A DNA stretch of 64,000 nucleotides, from the NCBI RefSeq assembly GCF_003990915.1, contig NZ_BHXQ01000003.1, positions 62,001-126,000 of the forward strand, written 5' to 3'. The notes beneath the pieces are model-generated. The model was given only the letters and a program-made list of their open reading frames with translations, did not search any database and had not been told where the DNA came from. Below, piece by piece: positions 52,385 through 60,812 of the stretch; position 1 is the stretch's first letter, and every line of letters starts with the position of its first letter. A program made the position numbers and the translations under genes. This stretch comes from Chryseotalea sanaruensis (GTDB lineage Bacteria; Bacteroidota; Bacteroidia; Cytophagales; Cyclobacteriaceae).

Positions 52385-54073
52385 ATGAAACACTTATTAT
52401 TACTATCATTAGCTTTAATCATATTTGAAAAAGCCCACGCAAGGCAAGAACAGACTTATCTAAAACTTGAAGGCATTGTAATCGATAAGGAGACAAGAGA
52501 ACCCGTTCCTTACGCATCCATTGGCTTAGAAAATTCAAGCATTGGAACCAGTACAAACATAAATGGAGAGTTCTCCTTTAATATCAAGATATCATTAGTA
52601 CGGTCTAATCAAAAGATCCGTATTTCTTGTGTTGGGTATGAAGTCGACTTTGTGGCCACCAAAGAAGAATTTCAACAAATTGAATTAACACCTTCCCAAA
52701 CTGAATTACGCGAAGTTGTGATTTTAGGTAAAGACCAGCGACCTGAAAAAATTGTTAAGAAAGCTTTTAGTAAGGTTCGTAAGAACTATTATGCTAAGCC
52801 CTTTGTCTATAAAACTTTTTATCGTCACTATTGCAAAGACGACAGTGCTTATGGTCGTTTGATTGAAGCCGCTGTTGATATCTATAAACGGAAAGGCCAT
52901 AAAGCAATTACCAATAAACCGGGAGTGAAGGACGAAATAAGAGTTACTCAATTAAGAAGAAGTCTTGACAGTACGCGAATTACAAATACCCATGCACCAA
53001 TCGCTATATACTCCGCCATGGAAACGGATATTGCTTCATATCAATCAGGCGGAACCATGTCCGATATCATGCAATCCATGTTCTCAGGGGTCAGCTCACT
53101 TAAAGTGAATCTTAAAGATTATGATTTCAATTTAGTAAGCATAACCAGACATGATAACGAAGATGTCTATAAAATTGAATATCATTTAAAAAATGAAGGC
53201 GTGGTGCTTACCTCCGGATTTCTACTCAAACAAGCCAGGTCAGGTGTGCTATACATTAATACAAAAGACTATGCTTTTGTTCGCGCGGAAGCAAATCGAT
53301 TCTCATACGACACTATTAAAACAGTTGTAACATATCAAAAAACCCTAGGCAAATATTATTTGAAACATATTTCCAAAGAAGGAAGCAGTTACCTTAAACC
53401 ACGAAACTTTACGCACACCTACCACCTTGATCTTATGGTGAATGAGTTTCAGACAAAGGATTTTGAAAAATTTAAAGGTAAAGAGCCCGATAAAAAAGAA
53501 TTGTATTCCATCAAGTATGATTCAACTTTCTGGAATAATTATAATATCTTAAAGGAAACTCCATTAGAAGAAAAAATTGTTCGTGATCTGGGAGGACAAC
53601 AATCACTTAAAGAGCAATTCGTCATCTATGACAGTATTGTAAAGAAGTCCATTGACGAGTACGGCACTGACATTGATAAGTTCGAACGTTTCTTTGAACA
53701 AAGTAAAGGATCGCGCATACTCTACATTGACTTTTGGGCTTCCTGGTGTGGTCCATGTGTTGCAGAATTCCATCATTCAAAAAAACTTTTAGATAAGTAC
53801 AAAGATAAAATCACTTTTGTTCTTTTATCGATTGATGATGATGAAGACGCCTGGAAAAAGGCATTGGCTAAATTCAAATTAGTTTTGCCTGGATTCTCAC
53901 ACTTTAGAATTGGGCCTACCGCAGATTTTCTGAAGTTCTTTGATGTTACCACTATTCCCCGTTACTTATTAATTAAGCAGAATGGTGAGTTTTTTGAACT
54001 TAATGCAAAACGTCCAAGTAATCCGGATTTAAAAAAAGATTTTGATCTTTTAATTGATCAGGCTAAAAAATAA
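52385..54073 (+). CDS. CarboxypepD_reg-thioredoxin fusion, exported
   Basis: A 562-residue protein with a signal peptide. A CarboxypepD_reg-like domain spans about residues 25-110 (LEGIVIDKETREPVPYASIGLEN, TSTNINGEFSFNI). A long beta-rich domain of DUF5686-like character with conserved AKKAFSKVRKNY-type start follows, at about 115-400. A TlpA-type thioredoxin domain ends the chain, with C455-G-P-C458 in DFWASWCGPCVAEFHH. The start is an outer-membrane-type module and the end a redox domain, which points to extracytoplasmic disulfide work on an unknown substrate. It ends at a bidirectional hairpin shared with the TerB-like gene. Confidence 0.82.
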   Translation: MKHLLLLSLALIIFEKAHARQEQTYLKLEGIVIDKETREPVPYASIGLENSSIGTSTNINGEFSFNIKISLVRSNQKIRISCVGYEVDFVATKEEFQQIELTPSQTELREVVILGKDQRPEKIVKKAFSKVRKNYYAKPFVYKTFYRHYCKDDSAYGRLIEAAVDIYKRKGHKAITNKPGVKDEIRVTQLRRSLDSTRITNTHAPIAIYSAMETDIASYQSGGTMSDIMQSMFSGVSSLKVNLKDYDFNLVSITRHDNEDVYKIEYHLKNEGVVLTSGFLLKQARSGVLYINTKDYAFVRAEANRFSYDTIKTVVTYQKTLGKYYLKHISKEGSSYLKPRNFTHTYHLDLMVNEFQTKDFEKFKGKEPDKKELYSIKYDSTFWNNYNILKETPLEEKIVRDLGGQQSLKEQFVIYDSIVKKSIDEYGTDIDKFERFFEQSKGSRILYIDFWASWCGPCVAEFHHSKKLLDKYKDKITFVLLSIDDDEDAWKKALAKFKLVLPGFSHFRIGPTADFLKFFDVTTIPRYLLIKQNGEFFELNAKRPSNPDLKKDFDLLIDQAKK

Positions 54074-54100
54074 AAAAGCCGGATATTCCGGCTTTCATTG
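54074..54100. terminator. Bidirectional terminator
   Basis: AAAGCCGGA and TCCGGCTTT pair around TAT between the converging thioredoxin-fusion and TerB-like genes. An A-run on the left and Ts on the right allow use in both directions. Confidence 0.8.
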
Positions 54101-54120
54101 ATCTTAAATATAATCTTACT

Positions 54121-54555
54121 TTACTTTTCTTCGAATCGTTCCTGTGCCTCGCGTTTTATTTCTATCCACTCATCAGCAGGTGGTGGTGTCCCCTTTTCAA
54201 AAATCTTTATAAGCCAGTTAACAATTCCCTTCTTCATATGGAAACGCTTGGCTACATCTTCACAAAAGTCAATTTCACGCTGCTCCACTACCCCATCAGC
54301 ATACACCATCAATAATAAATCATAGAGTAGATTCATTCGATCGTTAAAATTATCAGGAACCGTCAACTCAAACTTCTCTGCTGAATCCAGCAGATTTTGT
54401 ACTTGCCAGTCTTTTAATCCATAATTCTGCCCTATTTTAAAAAGTAGAGCAATTTCACTTTCGTGCATGTGATCATCGGCTTTGGCCAAAGCCAGCAAGC
54501 TTTTGATGTGGTTCTTTTTGTAAGTAAGGTATTGGTGTTCGAAAAAGCCTTGCAT
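54121..54555 (-). CDS. TerB-like protein
   Basis: A 144-residue helical protein with the TerB pattern: LLALAKADDHMHESEIALLFKIG, then LLLMVYADGVVEQREIDFCEDVAKRF. The Asp/Glu-rich helix pairs are the acidic metal-binding-like face of TerB folds. Tellurite resistance need not be its role, because stand-alone TerB proteins are widespread and of unknown function. The first in-frame ATG at 54555 is used. Confidence 0.8.
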   Translation of the reverse strand: MQGFFEHQYLTYKKNHIKSLLALAKADDHMHESEIALLFKIGQNYGLKDWQVQNLLDSAEKFELTVPDNFNDRMNLLYDLLLMVYADGVVEQREIDFCEDVAKRFHMKKGIVNWLIKIFEKGTPPPADEWIEIKREAQERFEEK

Positions 54556-54639
54556 AAAATCAGGTTGAAGAGTTCGAATTTACATTTCTTAACTAGAAAT
54601 TACTAATATTTAAAACGGTAGTCAGTGTATTTACCACAA

Positions 54640-54685
54640 ATCCGTCTGACCGCTGTTTGCTAAGCAAAAGAGCGGTCTGACGGAT
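54640..54685. repeat. Long imperfect palindrome (hairpin)
   Basis: ATCCGTCTGACCGCT (54640-54654) and AGCGGTCTGACGGAT (54671-54685) pair over 15 bp with one central mismatch, and the 16-nt loop itself contains TTTGCT/AGCAAA. It sits after the TolB-like gene (minus). There is no long T-run, so a REP-like element is as likely as a terminator. Confidence 0.55.
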
Positions 54686-54737
54686 AGTTTACTGGTTGAA
54701 ATTTTGGTTCTTCAAATTACAGGGATTAGTACTATAG

Positions 54738-55829
54738 TTAATCAACCCAGTCTGCCACAAATAAATTGGTGTTGCGTGTACCTCCATTGTTGCGGTTGCT
54801 GGAGAAAATTATCTTTTTGCCATCCGGTGAAAACATTGGAAATGAATCAAAAACGTTATCATAAGAGATTTGCTGTAAACCAGTACCATCCTCGTTAATC
54901 ATGAACAAATTAAACTGAAACCCACGCTGTCCGTGGTGGTTAGAGGAGAAAATGATTTTCTTACCATTGGGGTGATAAAAAGGAGCCCAATTGGCCTTAC
55001 CTAAATTAGTAACCTGCTTTAAATCGCTGCCGTCTACATTACAAATAAATATTTCCATGTTAGTCGGAGCCACTAAACCTTGCTTAAGCAATTCTTTGTA
55101 TTCGGTCTTCTCTTCTTCTGTATTAAAGCGCGAGGCACGAAAAACAATTTTCTTGCCATCTGGCGAAAAGAAAGCACCACCGTCATAACCAATGGTATTC
55201 GTGATCTGCTTTACATTACTGCCATCAATATTCATGGTGTATAAATCCAGGTCACCATTACGTACTGAGGTAAATACGATCTTATCTCCTTTCGGAGATA
55301 CTGTAGCCTCAGCATCATACCCTTCAGTTCTGGTTAATTGCTTTATAATTTTTCCATTCAGATCAGCCACAAAAATATCATAGGTAGGAAAAACAGACCA
55401 GAGGTATTTCCCGCCTGGTGTGCGCTCCGGTTCTTTCGGACAATCGTCACCACCCAAATGCGTTGATGCATATACAATCGTTTTATCACCCGGTAAAAAG
55501 TAAGAACAAGTCGTCCTTCCTTTTCCTGTACTTAACATCGCAGGTTTGTTATCCTTTAATGATGCACCTTCAATAGCCGTAGTGAAAATCTGATCACATT
55601 GAACACCCCAATTGGAAAAGTTTGATTGGAAAACAACACGTTTACTGTCGAAACTCCAGTACGCTTCAGCATTATCGCCACCAAAAGTGAGCTGTCGTAA
55701 ATTCCTAAAATGCTTTTCCTGTTGATACAATAATGAATCTGTAGTGGATGAGACAACATGAACAGAATTATAAGAAGCAGCTGCACTTAAAAAAAGTATA
55801 CAGCAAACAAAAAGTATAGAACGTATCAT
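54738..55829 (-). CDS. Exported TolB-like beta-propeller protein
   Basis: A 363-residue protein with a signal peptide (SILFVCCILFLSAAA) and about five PD40/WD40-like blades: AEAYWSFDSKRVVFQSN, VSPKGDKIVFTSVRNGDLDLY, FFSPDGKKIVFRAS, FYHPNGKKIIFSSNHHGQ and MFSPDGKKIIFSSNRN. It resembles the TolB propeller, but no Tol-Pal genes are nearby. It probably binds a ligand or protein in the periplasm. It lies just downstream of fadD on the same strand, so may share a transcript with it. Confidence 0.85.
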   Translation of the reverse strand: MIRSILFVCCILFLSAAASYNSVHVVSSTTDSLLYQQEKHFRNLRQLTFGGDNAEAYWSFDSKRVVFQSNFSNWGVQCDQIFTTAIEGASLKDNKPAMLSTGKGRTTCSYFLPGDKTIVYASTHLGGDDCPKEPERTPGGKYLWSVFPTYDIFVADLNGKIIKQLTRTEGYDAEATVSPKGDKIVFTSVRNGDLDLYTMNIDGSNVKQITNTIGYDGGAFFSPDGKKIVFRASRFNTEEEKTEYKELLKQGLVAPTNMEIFICNVDGSDLKQVTNLGKANWAPFYHPNGKKIIFSSNHHGQRGFQFNLFMINEDGTGLQQISYDNVFDSFPMFSPDGKKIIFSSNRNNGGTRNTNLFVADWVD

Positions 55830-55840
55830 TAAATCAGCAT

Positions 55841-57520
55841 TTAGGATTTAGCCTCTTCTTCCTTCAGCGCCCTGCGCAGGATTTTACCCACGTTGGTTTT
55901 AGGCAACTCAGTTCTGAAGACAAAGTATTTAGGCACCTTATAATTGGTAAGGTTTTTATGACAGAATTCCTTTACATCTTCTTCAGTCAGGTTTTGGTCA
56001 CGCTTCACAATAAAAGCCTTAATCACCTCTCCTGATTTTTCATCAGGTACTCCAATGGCTGCAACTTCAAGCACACCTGGATGTCCGGCAATAATATTTT
56101 CAATTTCATTCGGGTATACGTTAAAGCCCGAAACTTTAATCATATCCTTTTTACGATCTACAATTTTGAAAAAGCCATCAGCATCCATTAAACCAATATC
56201 TCCCGTACGGAACCAGCCACCCGGAAAGAACACACCAGTATTATCTTTCTCCCAATAGCCCTTCATCACTTGTGGGCCTCTTGCGCATATTTCTCCTCTT
56301 TCACCTGTGGCTAACTGCTTGCCATCATCATCAAAGATGGCCACTTCTGTACTGGGCATAGGCAGACCAATGGTGCCTTGTTTGTGATTACCATCTAAAG
56401 GGTTGCAACACAATACAGGCGATGTTTCGCTTAAACCATAACCTTCAATCAAAGGTGTGCCTGTTACTTCTTTCCAGCGTGTAGCCACGGCATCCTGCAC
56501 AGCCATACCGCCACCGATAGCACCTTTTAATACAGAGAAATCGAGGTGTTTAAAATCAGGATTATTAAGCAGACCATTATATAAAGTATTAACACCTGTA
56601 AAGATGGTTACGCGGTGCTTCTTTAATTCTTTTACAAAACCTTTAATATCTCTAGGATTGGTAATCAGCACACTCTTTACTCCTGTGTTAAACATGAGCA
56701 TGCCATTGACGGTAAGCGCAAAAATATGATACATGGGAATAGCCGTGATAATTAAATCACCGCCCTCAACTTGTTTCTCCAAATAAGGTTTAAACCAATT
56801 CTTAATCATAGCATTGTGTGCCACAATGTTGCCATGCGATAGTTGTGCGCCTTTGGAAATACCAGTAGTACCTCCGGTATATTGTAGAACTGCTATATCA
56901 TCGTTGGTTACAACTGGTTTGGTATACGAAAGCTCAGCACCTCTTTTTAATACTGTATTAAAACTTAAAGCAGTTGGCAAAGAATAAGCCGGCACCATTT
57001 TCTTTATTCGTTTCACAACAAAATTCACCAGAGCACCTTTTACAGTGCCCAGCATATCGCCCAGTTGTGTTACAATAATATGCTTGATAGAGGTGTGCGC
57101 AAGAATCTGTTCAAGACTATGGGCAAAGTTGGCAACAATCACAATGGCTTTTACCCCTGCATCTTTAAACTGATGCTCCATTTCCCTGGGTGTATACAAG
57201 GGATTTGTATTCACTACAATAAGCCCTGCACGAAGTGATCCGAAAAAAGCGACAGGGAATTGCAAAAGGTTAGGCATTTGAATAGCAATGCGATCACCTT
57301 TTTGGAGTTTTAAATCCTGTTGCAGGTAAGCTGCAAAATCTCTTGATAATTGATCAACCTGTCCGAAAGTCATGGTAATGCCCATGTTCTCAAAGGCTAC
57401 ACGATCAGTAAATTTCTTACAACTGTCTTCAAACAATTCGATAATAGAACTATACTCGTTCTCTTTTATTTCATGTGGAATGCCTGCAGGGTAAAGCTTG
57501 AACCAGGGAAAATCTTGCAT
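55841..57520 (-). CDS. fadD: Long-chain fatty-acid--CoA ligase
   Basis: A 559-residue ANL-superfamily enzyme from ATG 57520; the upstream 24-codon extension is not family-like. AMP-binding motif LQYTGGTTGISKGAQLSH, GYGLSETSPVL, FRTGDIGLMDADGFFKIVDRKKDMIKVSGFNVYP (in parts), and the C-terminal Lys in LPKTNVGKILRRAL. It activates long-chain fatty acids with ATP and CoA for beta-oxidation or lipid synthesis. Length and motifs are normal. Confidence 0.94.
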   Translation of the reverse strand: MQDFPWFKLYPAGIPHEIKENEYSSIIELFEDSCKKFTDRVAFENMGITMTFGQVDQLSRDFAAYLQQDLKLQKGDRIAIQMPNLLQFPVAFFGSLRAGLIVVNTNPLYTPREMEHQFKDAGVKAIVIVANFAHSLEQILAHTSIKHIIVTQLGDMLGTVKGALVNFVVKRIKKMVPAYSLPTALSFNTVLKRGAELSYTKPVVTNDDIAVLQYTGGTTGISKGAQLSHGNIVAHNAMIKNWFKPYLEKQVEGGDLIITAIPMYHIFALTVNGMLMFNTGVKSVLITNPRDIKGFVKELKKHRVTIFTGVNTLYNGLLNNPDFKHLDFSVLKGAIGGGMAVQDAVATRWKEVTGTPLIEGYGLSETSPVLCCNPLDGNHKQGTIGLPMPSTEVAIFDDDGKQLATGERGEICARGPQVMKGYWEKDNTGVFFPGGWFRTGDIGLMDADGFFKIVDRKKDMIKVSGFNVYPNEIENIIAGHPGVLEVAAIGVPDEKSGEVIKAFIVKRDQNLTEEDVKEFCHKNLTNYKVPKYFVFRTELPKTNVGKILRRALKEEEAKS

Positions 57521-57642
57521 AGTATCTAGTCTTGTTAAAAAAATCGAAATCGATTCCAAAGCTAAAAATTTTGAGGAATAACCTAAGCCCATTTTGTAAG
57601 GAGGCTCTTCAGAATGATCGGTAATTTATTAATGGCCCGCAT

Positions 57643-57676
57643 AAAAAAAGAAAGTCCCGACCGAAGCCGGGACTTT
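57643..57676 (-). terminator. Intrinsic terminator of the tRNA-like RNA
   Basis: AAAGTCCCG (57651-57659) and CGGGACTTT (57668-57676) form a 9-bp stem with an 8-nt loop. On the minus strand it is followed by CTTTTTTTAT (57641-57650), a textbook intrinsic terminator. It lies 3 bp after the tRNA-like 3' end. Confidence 0.92.
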
Positions 57677-57679
57677 TGC

Positions 57680-57832
57680 TGAAGGGGGAGGACTCGAACC
57701 TCCAAGAGGCAGTTAGGCCGCGATAAGATCCCATCCTGGCGGTTACCGTCAGGATGGGTAAACCGGGCTTTTTCCTGTTTACCCCCACCCCCGAGACCGG
57801 AGGGCTTGTCTGCCAAATTCCAACACCCTTCA
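57680..57832 (-). ncRNA. tRNA-Leu-like structured RNA with a very long insert
   Basis: A 153-nt minus-strand segment. Its ends pair as an acceptor stem TGAAGGG/CCCTTCA (8 bp if C/G is included). T8-G9 follow, then a D-arm TTG-GAATTTGGCAGA-CAA with the invariant GG, and the 3' end has a perfect T-arm GGAGG-TTCGAGT-CCTCC. The D-arm reads like tRNA-Leu. The anticodon-arm position folds as CCCTC-CGGTCTC-GGGGG, with G instead of U33. About 80 nt then fill the variable region: hairpins GGGTAAAC/GTTTACCC and CCCATCCTG/CAGGATGGG. The terminator sits 3 bp downstream; a -7-like TTGCTTTG is at 57849-57856. A normal tRNA is excluded by size. Confidence 0.6.
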
Positions 57833-57955
57833 GTGTCGAATTGTTAAGCAAAGCAAGCTATAACTGTTAATCTGTTCAATACTTAGTATTAATTATTACA
57901 TAATTTTTAATATTTTTATAAAATACTGAAAATATAATAAAACAGACACGCTAAA

Positions 57956-58423
57956 ATGGCTGAAAATTATCAAGTCGATAAAACCGACCTCAAAATTCTA
58001 GAAATACTAATGCAAGACGCCAAAAAGCCCTTTACTGAGGTGGCTAAAAAGGCCTTTGTATCTAGTGGTACCGTTCATGTGCGCATGAATAAACTGGAAG
58101 AAGCAGGTATTGTGGAGAAAACAACCTTGAAACTTAATTATGCCAAACTAGGCTACGACATTACAGCCTTTATTGGTATCTACCTGGAAAAGAGTGCTTT
58201 ATACGATCAGGTGCTGGCCAAATTAAAGGGAATACCAGAAATCACTAGCATCCATTATACAACGGGCAACTATTCGATGTTTGTACGTATCCATTGCCGT
58301 GATACAAACCACCTCAAATTGGTACTACACGATAAAATGCAGCAGGTTGAAGGCATAGAACGAACTGAAACCATGATTTCTCTTGAAGAAAGCCTCGACA
58401 GAAATCTGGATCTGACTACCTGA
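57956..58423 (+). CDS. Lrp/AsnC-family transcriptional regulator
   Basis: A 155-residue protein. The N-terminal HTH (LKILEILMQDAKKPFTEVAKKAFVSSGTVHVRMNKLEEAGIV, in parts) and the C-terminal RAM ligand domain (DITAFIGIYLEKSALYDQVLAKL, YSMFVRIHCRDTNHLKLVL) are complete. It forms an octameric DNA-wrapping regulator in the family, usually responding to amino acids. The suf operon starts 123 bp downstream on the same strand; a link is possible but not shown. Confidence 0.93.
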   Translation: MAENYQVDKTDLKILEILMQDAKKPFTEVAKKAFVSSGTVHVRMNKLEEAGIVEKTTLKLNYAKLGYDITAFIGIYLEKSALYDQVLAKLKGIPEITSIHYTTGNYSMFVRIHCRDTNHLKLVLHDKMQQVEGIERTETMISLEESLDRNLDLTT

Positions 58424-58510
58424 TAGCAATAAATGCCCTTTCAAAGGCTCTGATGTATTTTTTGTTCAAAGAATGCATCCAAAAAGAACTTATAGTACCC
58501 CCTTTTGTTT

Positions 58511-58543
58511 TACTTTTGTAGATTAAAATAAGTCTAAATAGAC
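58511..58543 (+). promoter_or_regulatory. suf operon promoter -7 box and adjacent palindrome
   Basis: TACTTTTG (58511-58518) matches the Bacteroidota -7 box. The perfect palindrome GTCTAAATAGAC (58532-58543) lies at or just after the likely start of transcription and ends 2 bp before the sufB ATG. It could be an operator for an Fe-S or redox-responsive regulator. The -33 region is weak. Confidence 0.5.
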
Positions 58544-58545
58544 AT

Positions 58546-59991
58546 ATGGCGAAGGACAACCAAGTATTGGAGGAAATCACCTCAAAAGAGTACGAACATG
58601 GGTGGAATGTTGATTTAGAGACAGATTCTGCCCCTAAAGGCTTGAGTGAGGATATTGTTCGTTTTATTTCTGCCAGAAAAAATGAACCAGAGTGGATGTT
58701 GGAGTGGCGTTTAAGTGCTTATCGTCAGTGGCTTAAGATGACAGAGCCGAAATGGCCCAACGTAACATATCCAACAATCAACTATCAGGATATCATTTAT
58801 TACTCCGCTCCTAAACAAGCGGCCAAGCCTAAAAACCTGGAAGACATAGATCCTGAGCTTTTAAAGACTTTTGAGAAGCTGGGCATTTCCCTTACCGAAC
58901 AAAAGAGATTGACTGGTGTAGCAGTTGATGCTGTTATTGACAGCGTTTCTGTAGCTACCACCTTCAAATCTACATTGGCTGAAATGGGCATTATTTTCTG
59001 CTCATTTAGCGAGGCTGTGCGTGAGCATCCGGAACTCATCAAAAAATACTTAGGTTCTGTTGTTCCGGTAAACGATAATTACTTTGCAGCACTTAACTCT
59101 GCTGTATTCTCTGATGGTTCTTTCTGCTATATACCCAAAGGCGTAAGATGCCCGATGGAATTATCAACTTACTTCCGTATCAATGCTGCTAACACAGGTC
59201 AGTTCGAAAGAACGCTTATTGTGGCAGACGAGGGTTCATACGTAAGTTACCTGGAAGGTTGTACAGCACCTCAGCGTGACGAAAATCAATTACACGCTGC
59301 TGTTGTAGAAATCTTTGCGATGAAAGATTCGCATGTTAAATATTCAACTGTTCAAAACTGGTACCCTGGCGATAAACAAGGTAAAGGTGGCATTTACAAT
59401 TTTGTAACCAAGCGCGCTTTGTGTGCCGGAGATCATTCTAAAGTTTCATGGACACAGGTAGAAACTGGTTCTGCCATTACATGGAAGTATCCATCTTGTA
59501 TTCTTAAAGGCGATCATTCTTCCGGTGAGTTCTATTCTGTAGCGGTTACTAACAACATGCAACAGGCAGATACTGGCACCAAAATGATTCACATTGGCAA
59601 AAACACCAAATCAAGAATTGTGTCGAAAGGCATCTCTGCTGGTAAATCACAGAACTCGTATCGTGGTCAAGTACATATTATGAAACGTGCAGACAATGCA
59701 CGCAACTTCTCTCAATGCGATTCATTGTTAATGGGCGATCAGTGTGGTGCACACACTTTCCCATACATTGATGTAGAAAATAGCTCTGCAAAAATTGAAC
59801 ACGAAGCCACTACTTCAAAGATTGGTGAAGATCAGATTTTCTATTGCCAGCAACGCGGTATTGACGAAGAGTCTGCCGTTGCCCTTATCGTAAATGGTTA
59901 TGCTAAAGAAGTATTAAACCAATTACCAATGGAATTCGCAGTAGAAGCACAGAAATTACTGGCTTTAACTTTAGAAGGAAGTGTAGGATAA
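58546..59991 (+). CDS. sufB: SufB, Fe-S cluster scaffold
   Basis: A 481-residue Suf[39 protein letters not shown] (in parts), [71 protein letters not shown] (in parts) and the conserved Cys of [19 protein letters not shown]. It is the scaffold of SufBCD, on which the Fe-S cluster is built. It begins the suf operon and is followed by a heptamer repeat before sufC. Confidence 0.98.
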   Translation: MAKDNQVLEEITSKEYEHGWNVDLETDSAPKGLSEDIVRFISARKNEPEWMLEWRLSAYRQWLKMTEPKWPNVTYPTINYQDIIYYSAPKQAAKPKNLEDIDPELLKTFEKLGISLTEQKRLTGVAVDAVIDSVSVATTFKSTLAEMGIIFCSFSEAVREHPELIKKYLGSVVPVNDNYFAALNSAVFSDGSFCYIPKGVRCPMELSTYFRINAANTGQFERTLIVADEGSYVSYLEGCTAPQRDENQLHAAVVEIFAMKDSHVKYSTVQNWYPGDKQGKGGIYNFVTKRALCAGDHSKVSWTQVETGSAITWKYPSCILKGDHSSGEFYSVAVTNNMQQADTGTKMIHIGKNTKSRIVSKGISAGKSQNSYRGQVHIMKRADNARNFSQCDSLLMGDQCGAHTFPYIDVENSSAKIEHEATTSKIGEDQIFYCQQRGIDEESAVALIVNGYAKEVLNQLPMEFAVEAQKLLALTLEGSVG

Positions 59992-60040
59992 AAGATTTAA
60001 GATTTAAGATTTAAGATTTAAGATTTAAGATTTAAGATTT
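59992..60040 (+). repeat. Seven tandem copies of AAGATTT
   Basis: Seven exact copies of the heptamer AAGATTT run from the base after the sufB stop to 60040. The sufC ATG follows at 60048. The period of 7 is unusual for a simple repeat, and copy-number change by slippage would alter the spacing between sufB and sufC. No similar tract occurs elsewhere in the operon. Confidence 0.9.
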
Positions 60041-60047
60041 AAAAATA

Positions 60048-60803
60048 ATGTTGTCAATAAAAAATCTACAGGCTCGGATAGAGGAAAAAGAAATTTTAAA
60101 GGGTATTAACCTCGAAATCAAACCAGGCGAAGTACATGCCATTATGGGGCCAAACGGTTCTGGCAAGAGTACACTGGCTTCTGTATTGGCCGGAAGAGAA
60201 GAATTTGAAGTAACCAGTGGTGATGTAAACTTCCTTGGTAAAAACTTATTAGAAATGGCACCCGAAGAACGCGCTCGTGAAGGTGTGTTCTTAGCTTTTC
60301 AATATCCAATAGAAATACCAGGGGTAAGCACAGTCAATTTTATGAAGACTGCTTTAAACCAGATTCGTGTAGCAAGAGGCCTGCAAGCACTCGATGCTGT
60401 CTCTTTCCTTCAACTGATGAAAGAAAAAATGAAACTGGTTGAAATCGATCAGTCTTTATTGAACCGTTCATTGAATGAGGGTTTCTCAGGTGGTGAAAAG
60501 AAGAGAAATGAAATATTCCAAATGGCAATGCTTGAACCAAAGCTCGCCATATTGGACGAAACAGATTCAGGTCTTGATATTGATGCCCTGAAAATTGTAG
60601 CGAATGGTGTGAATAAATTGAAGTCAAAGAATAATGCCACCATTGTGGTAACGCACTATCAGCGCCTGCTTGATTATATCGTTCCTGATTTTGTACACGT
60701 GTTGTATAAAGGAAGAATTGTAAAATCAGGTGGAAAAGAGCTTGCGCTTGAACTTGAAGCAAAAGGTTACGATTGGATTAAAGAAGAGGTTGAACTTGCT
60801 TAA
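60048..60803 (+). CDS. sufC: SufC, Fe-S assembly ATPase
   Basis: A 251-residue ABC-type ATPase: Walker A GPNGSGKS near residues 35-42, the Q-loop FLAFQYPIEIPG, the signature SGGEKKRNE, Walker B LAILDETDSGLD and H-loop VVTHYQRLL. It powers SufB-SufD remodelling during cluster assembly. The intergenic repeat precedes it. Confidence 0.98.
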   Translation: MLSIKNLQARIEEKEILKGINLEIKPGEVHAIMGPNGSGKSTLASVLAGREEFEVTSGDVNFLGKNLLEMAPEERAREGVFLAFQYPIEIPGVSTVNFMKTALNQIRVARGLQALDAVSFLQLMKEKMKLVEIDQSLLNRSLNEGFSGGEKKRNEIFQMAMLEPKLAILDETDSGLDIDALKIVANGVNKLKSKNNATIVVTHYQRLLDYIVPDFVHVLYKGRIVKSGGKELALELEAKGYDWIKEEVELA

Positions 60804-60812
60804 GCACTTACA

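Noticed and set aside
57680..57832. tmRNA or ordinary tRNA gene
   Set aside because: Too short for tmRNA (about 350-400 nt) and lacking its G-U acceptor pair and tag frame; too long for a normal tRNA and without U33 in the anticodon-like loop.
57583..57851. Minus-strand open frames of 77-80 codons covering the tRNA-like RNA
   Set aside because: They span the acceptor, T-arm and terminator stems and have no protein-like composition; the RNA structure explains the region better.
59992..60040. CRISPR-like array
   Set aside because: The units are contiguous heptamers with no spacers; it is a simple tandem repeat.
60340..60762. 140-codon antisense frame in sufC
   Set aside because: It lies wholly within the strongly conserved sufC gene and reads as its shadow.
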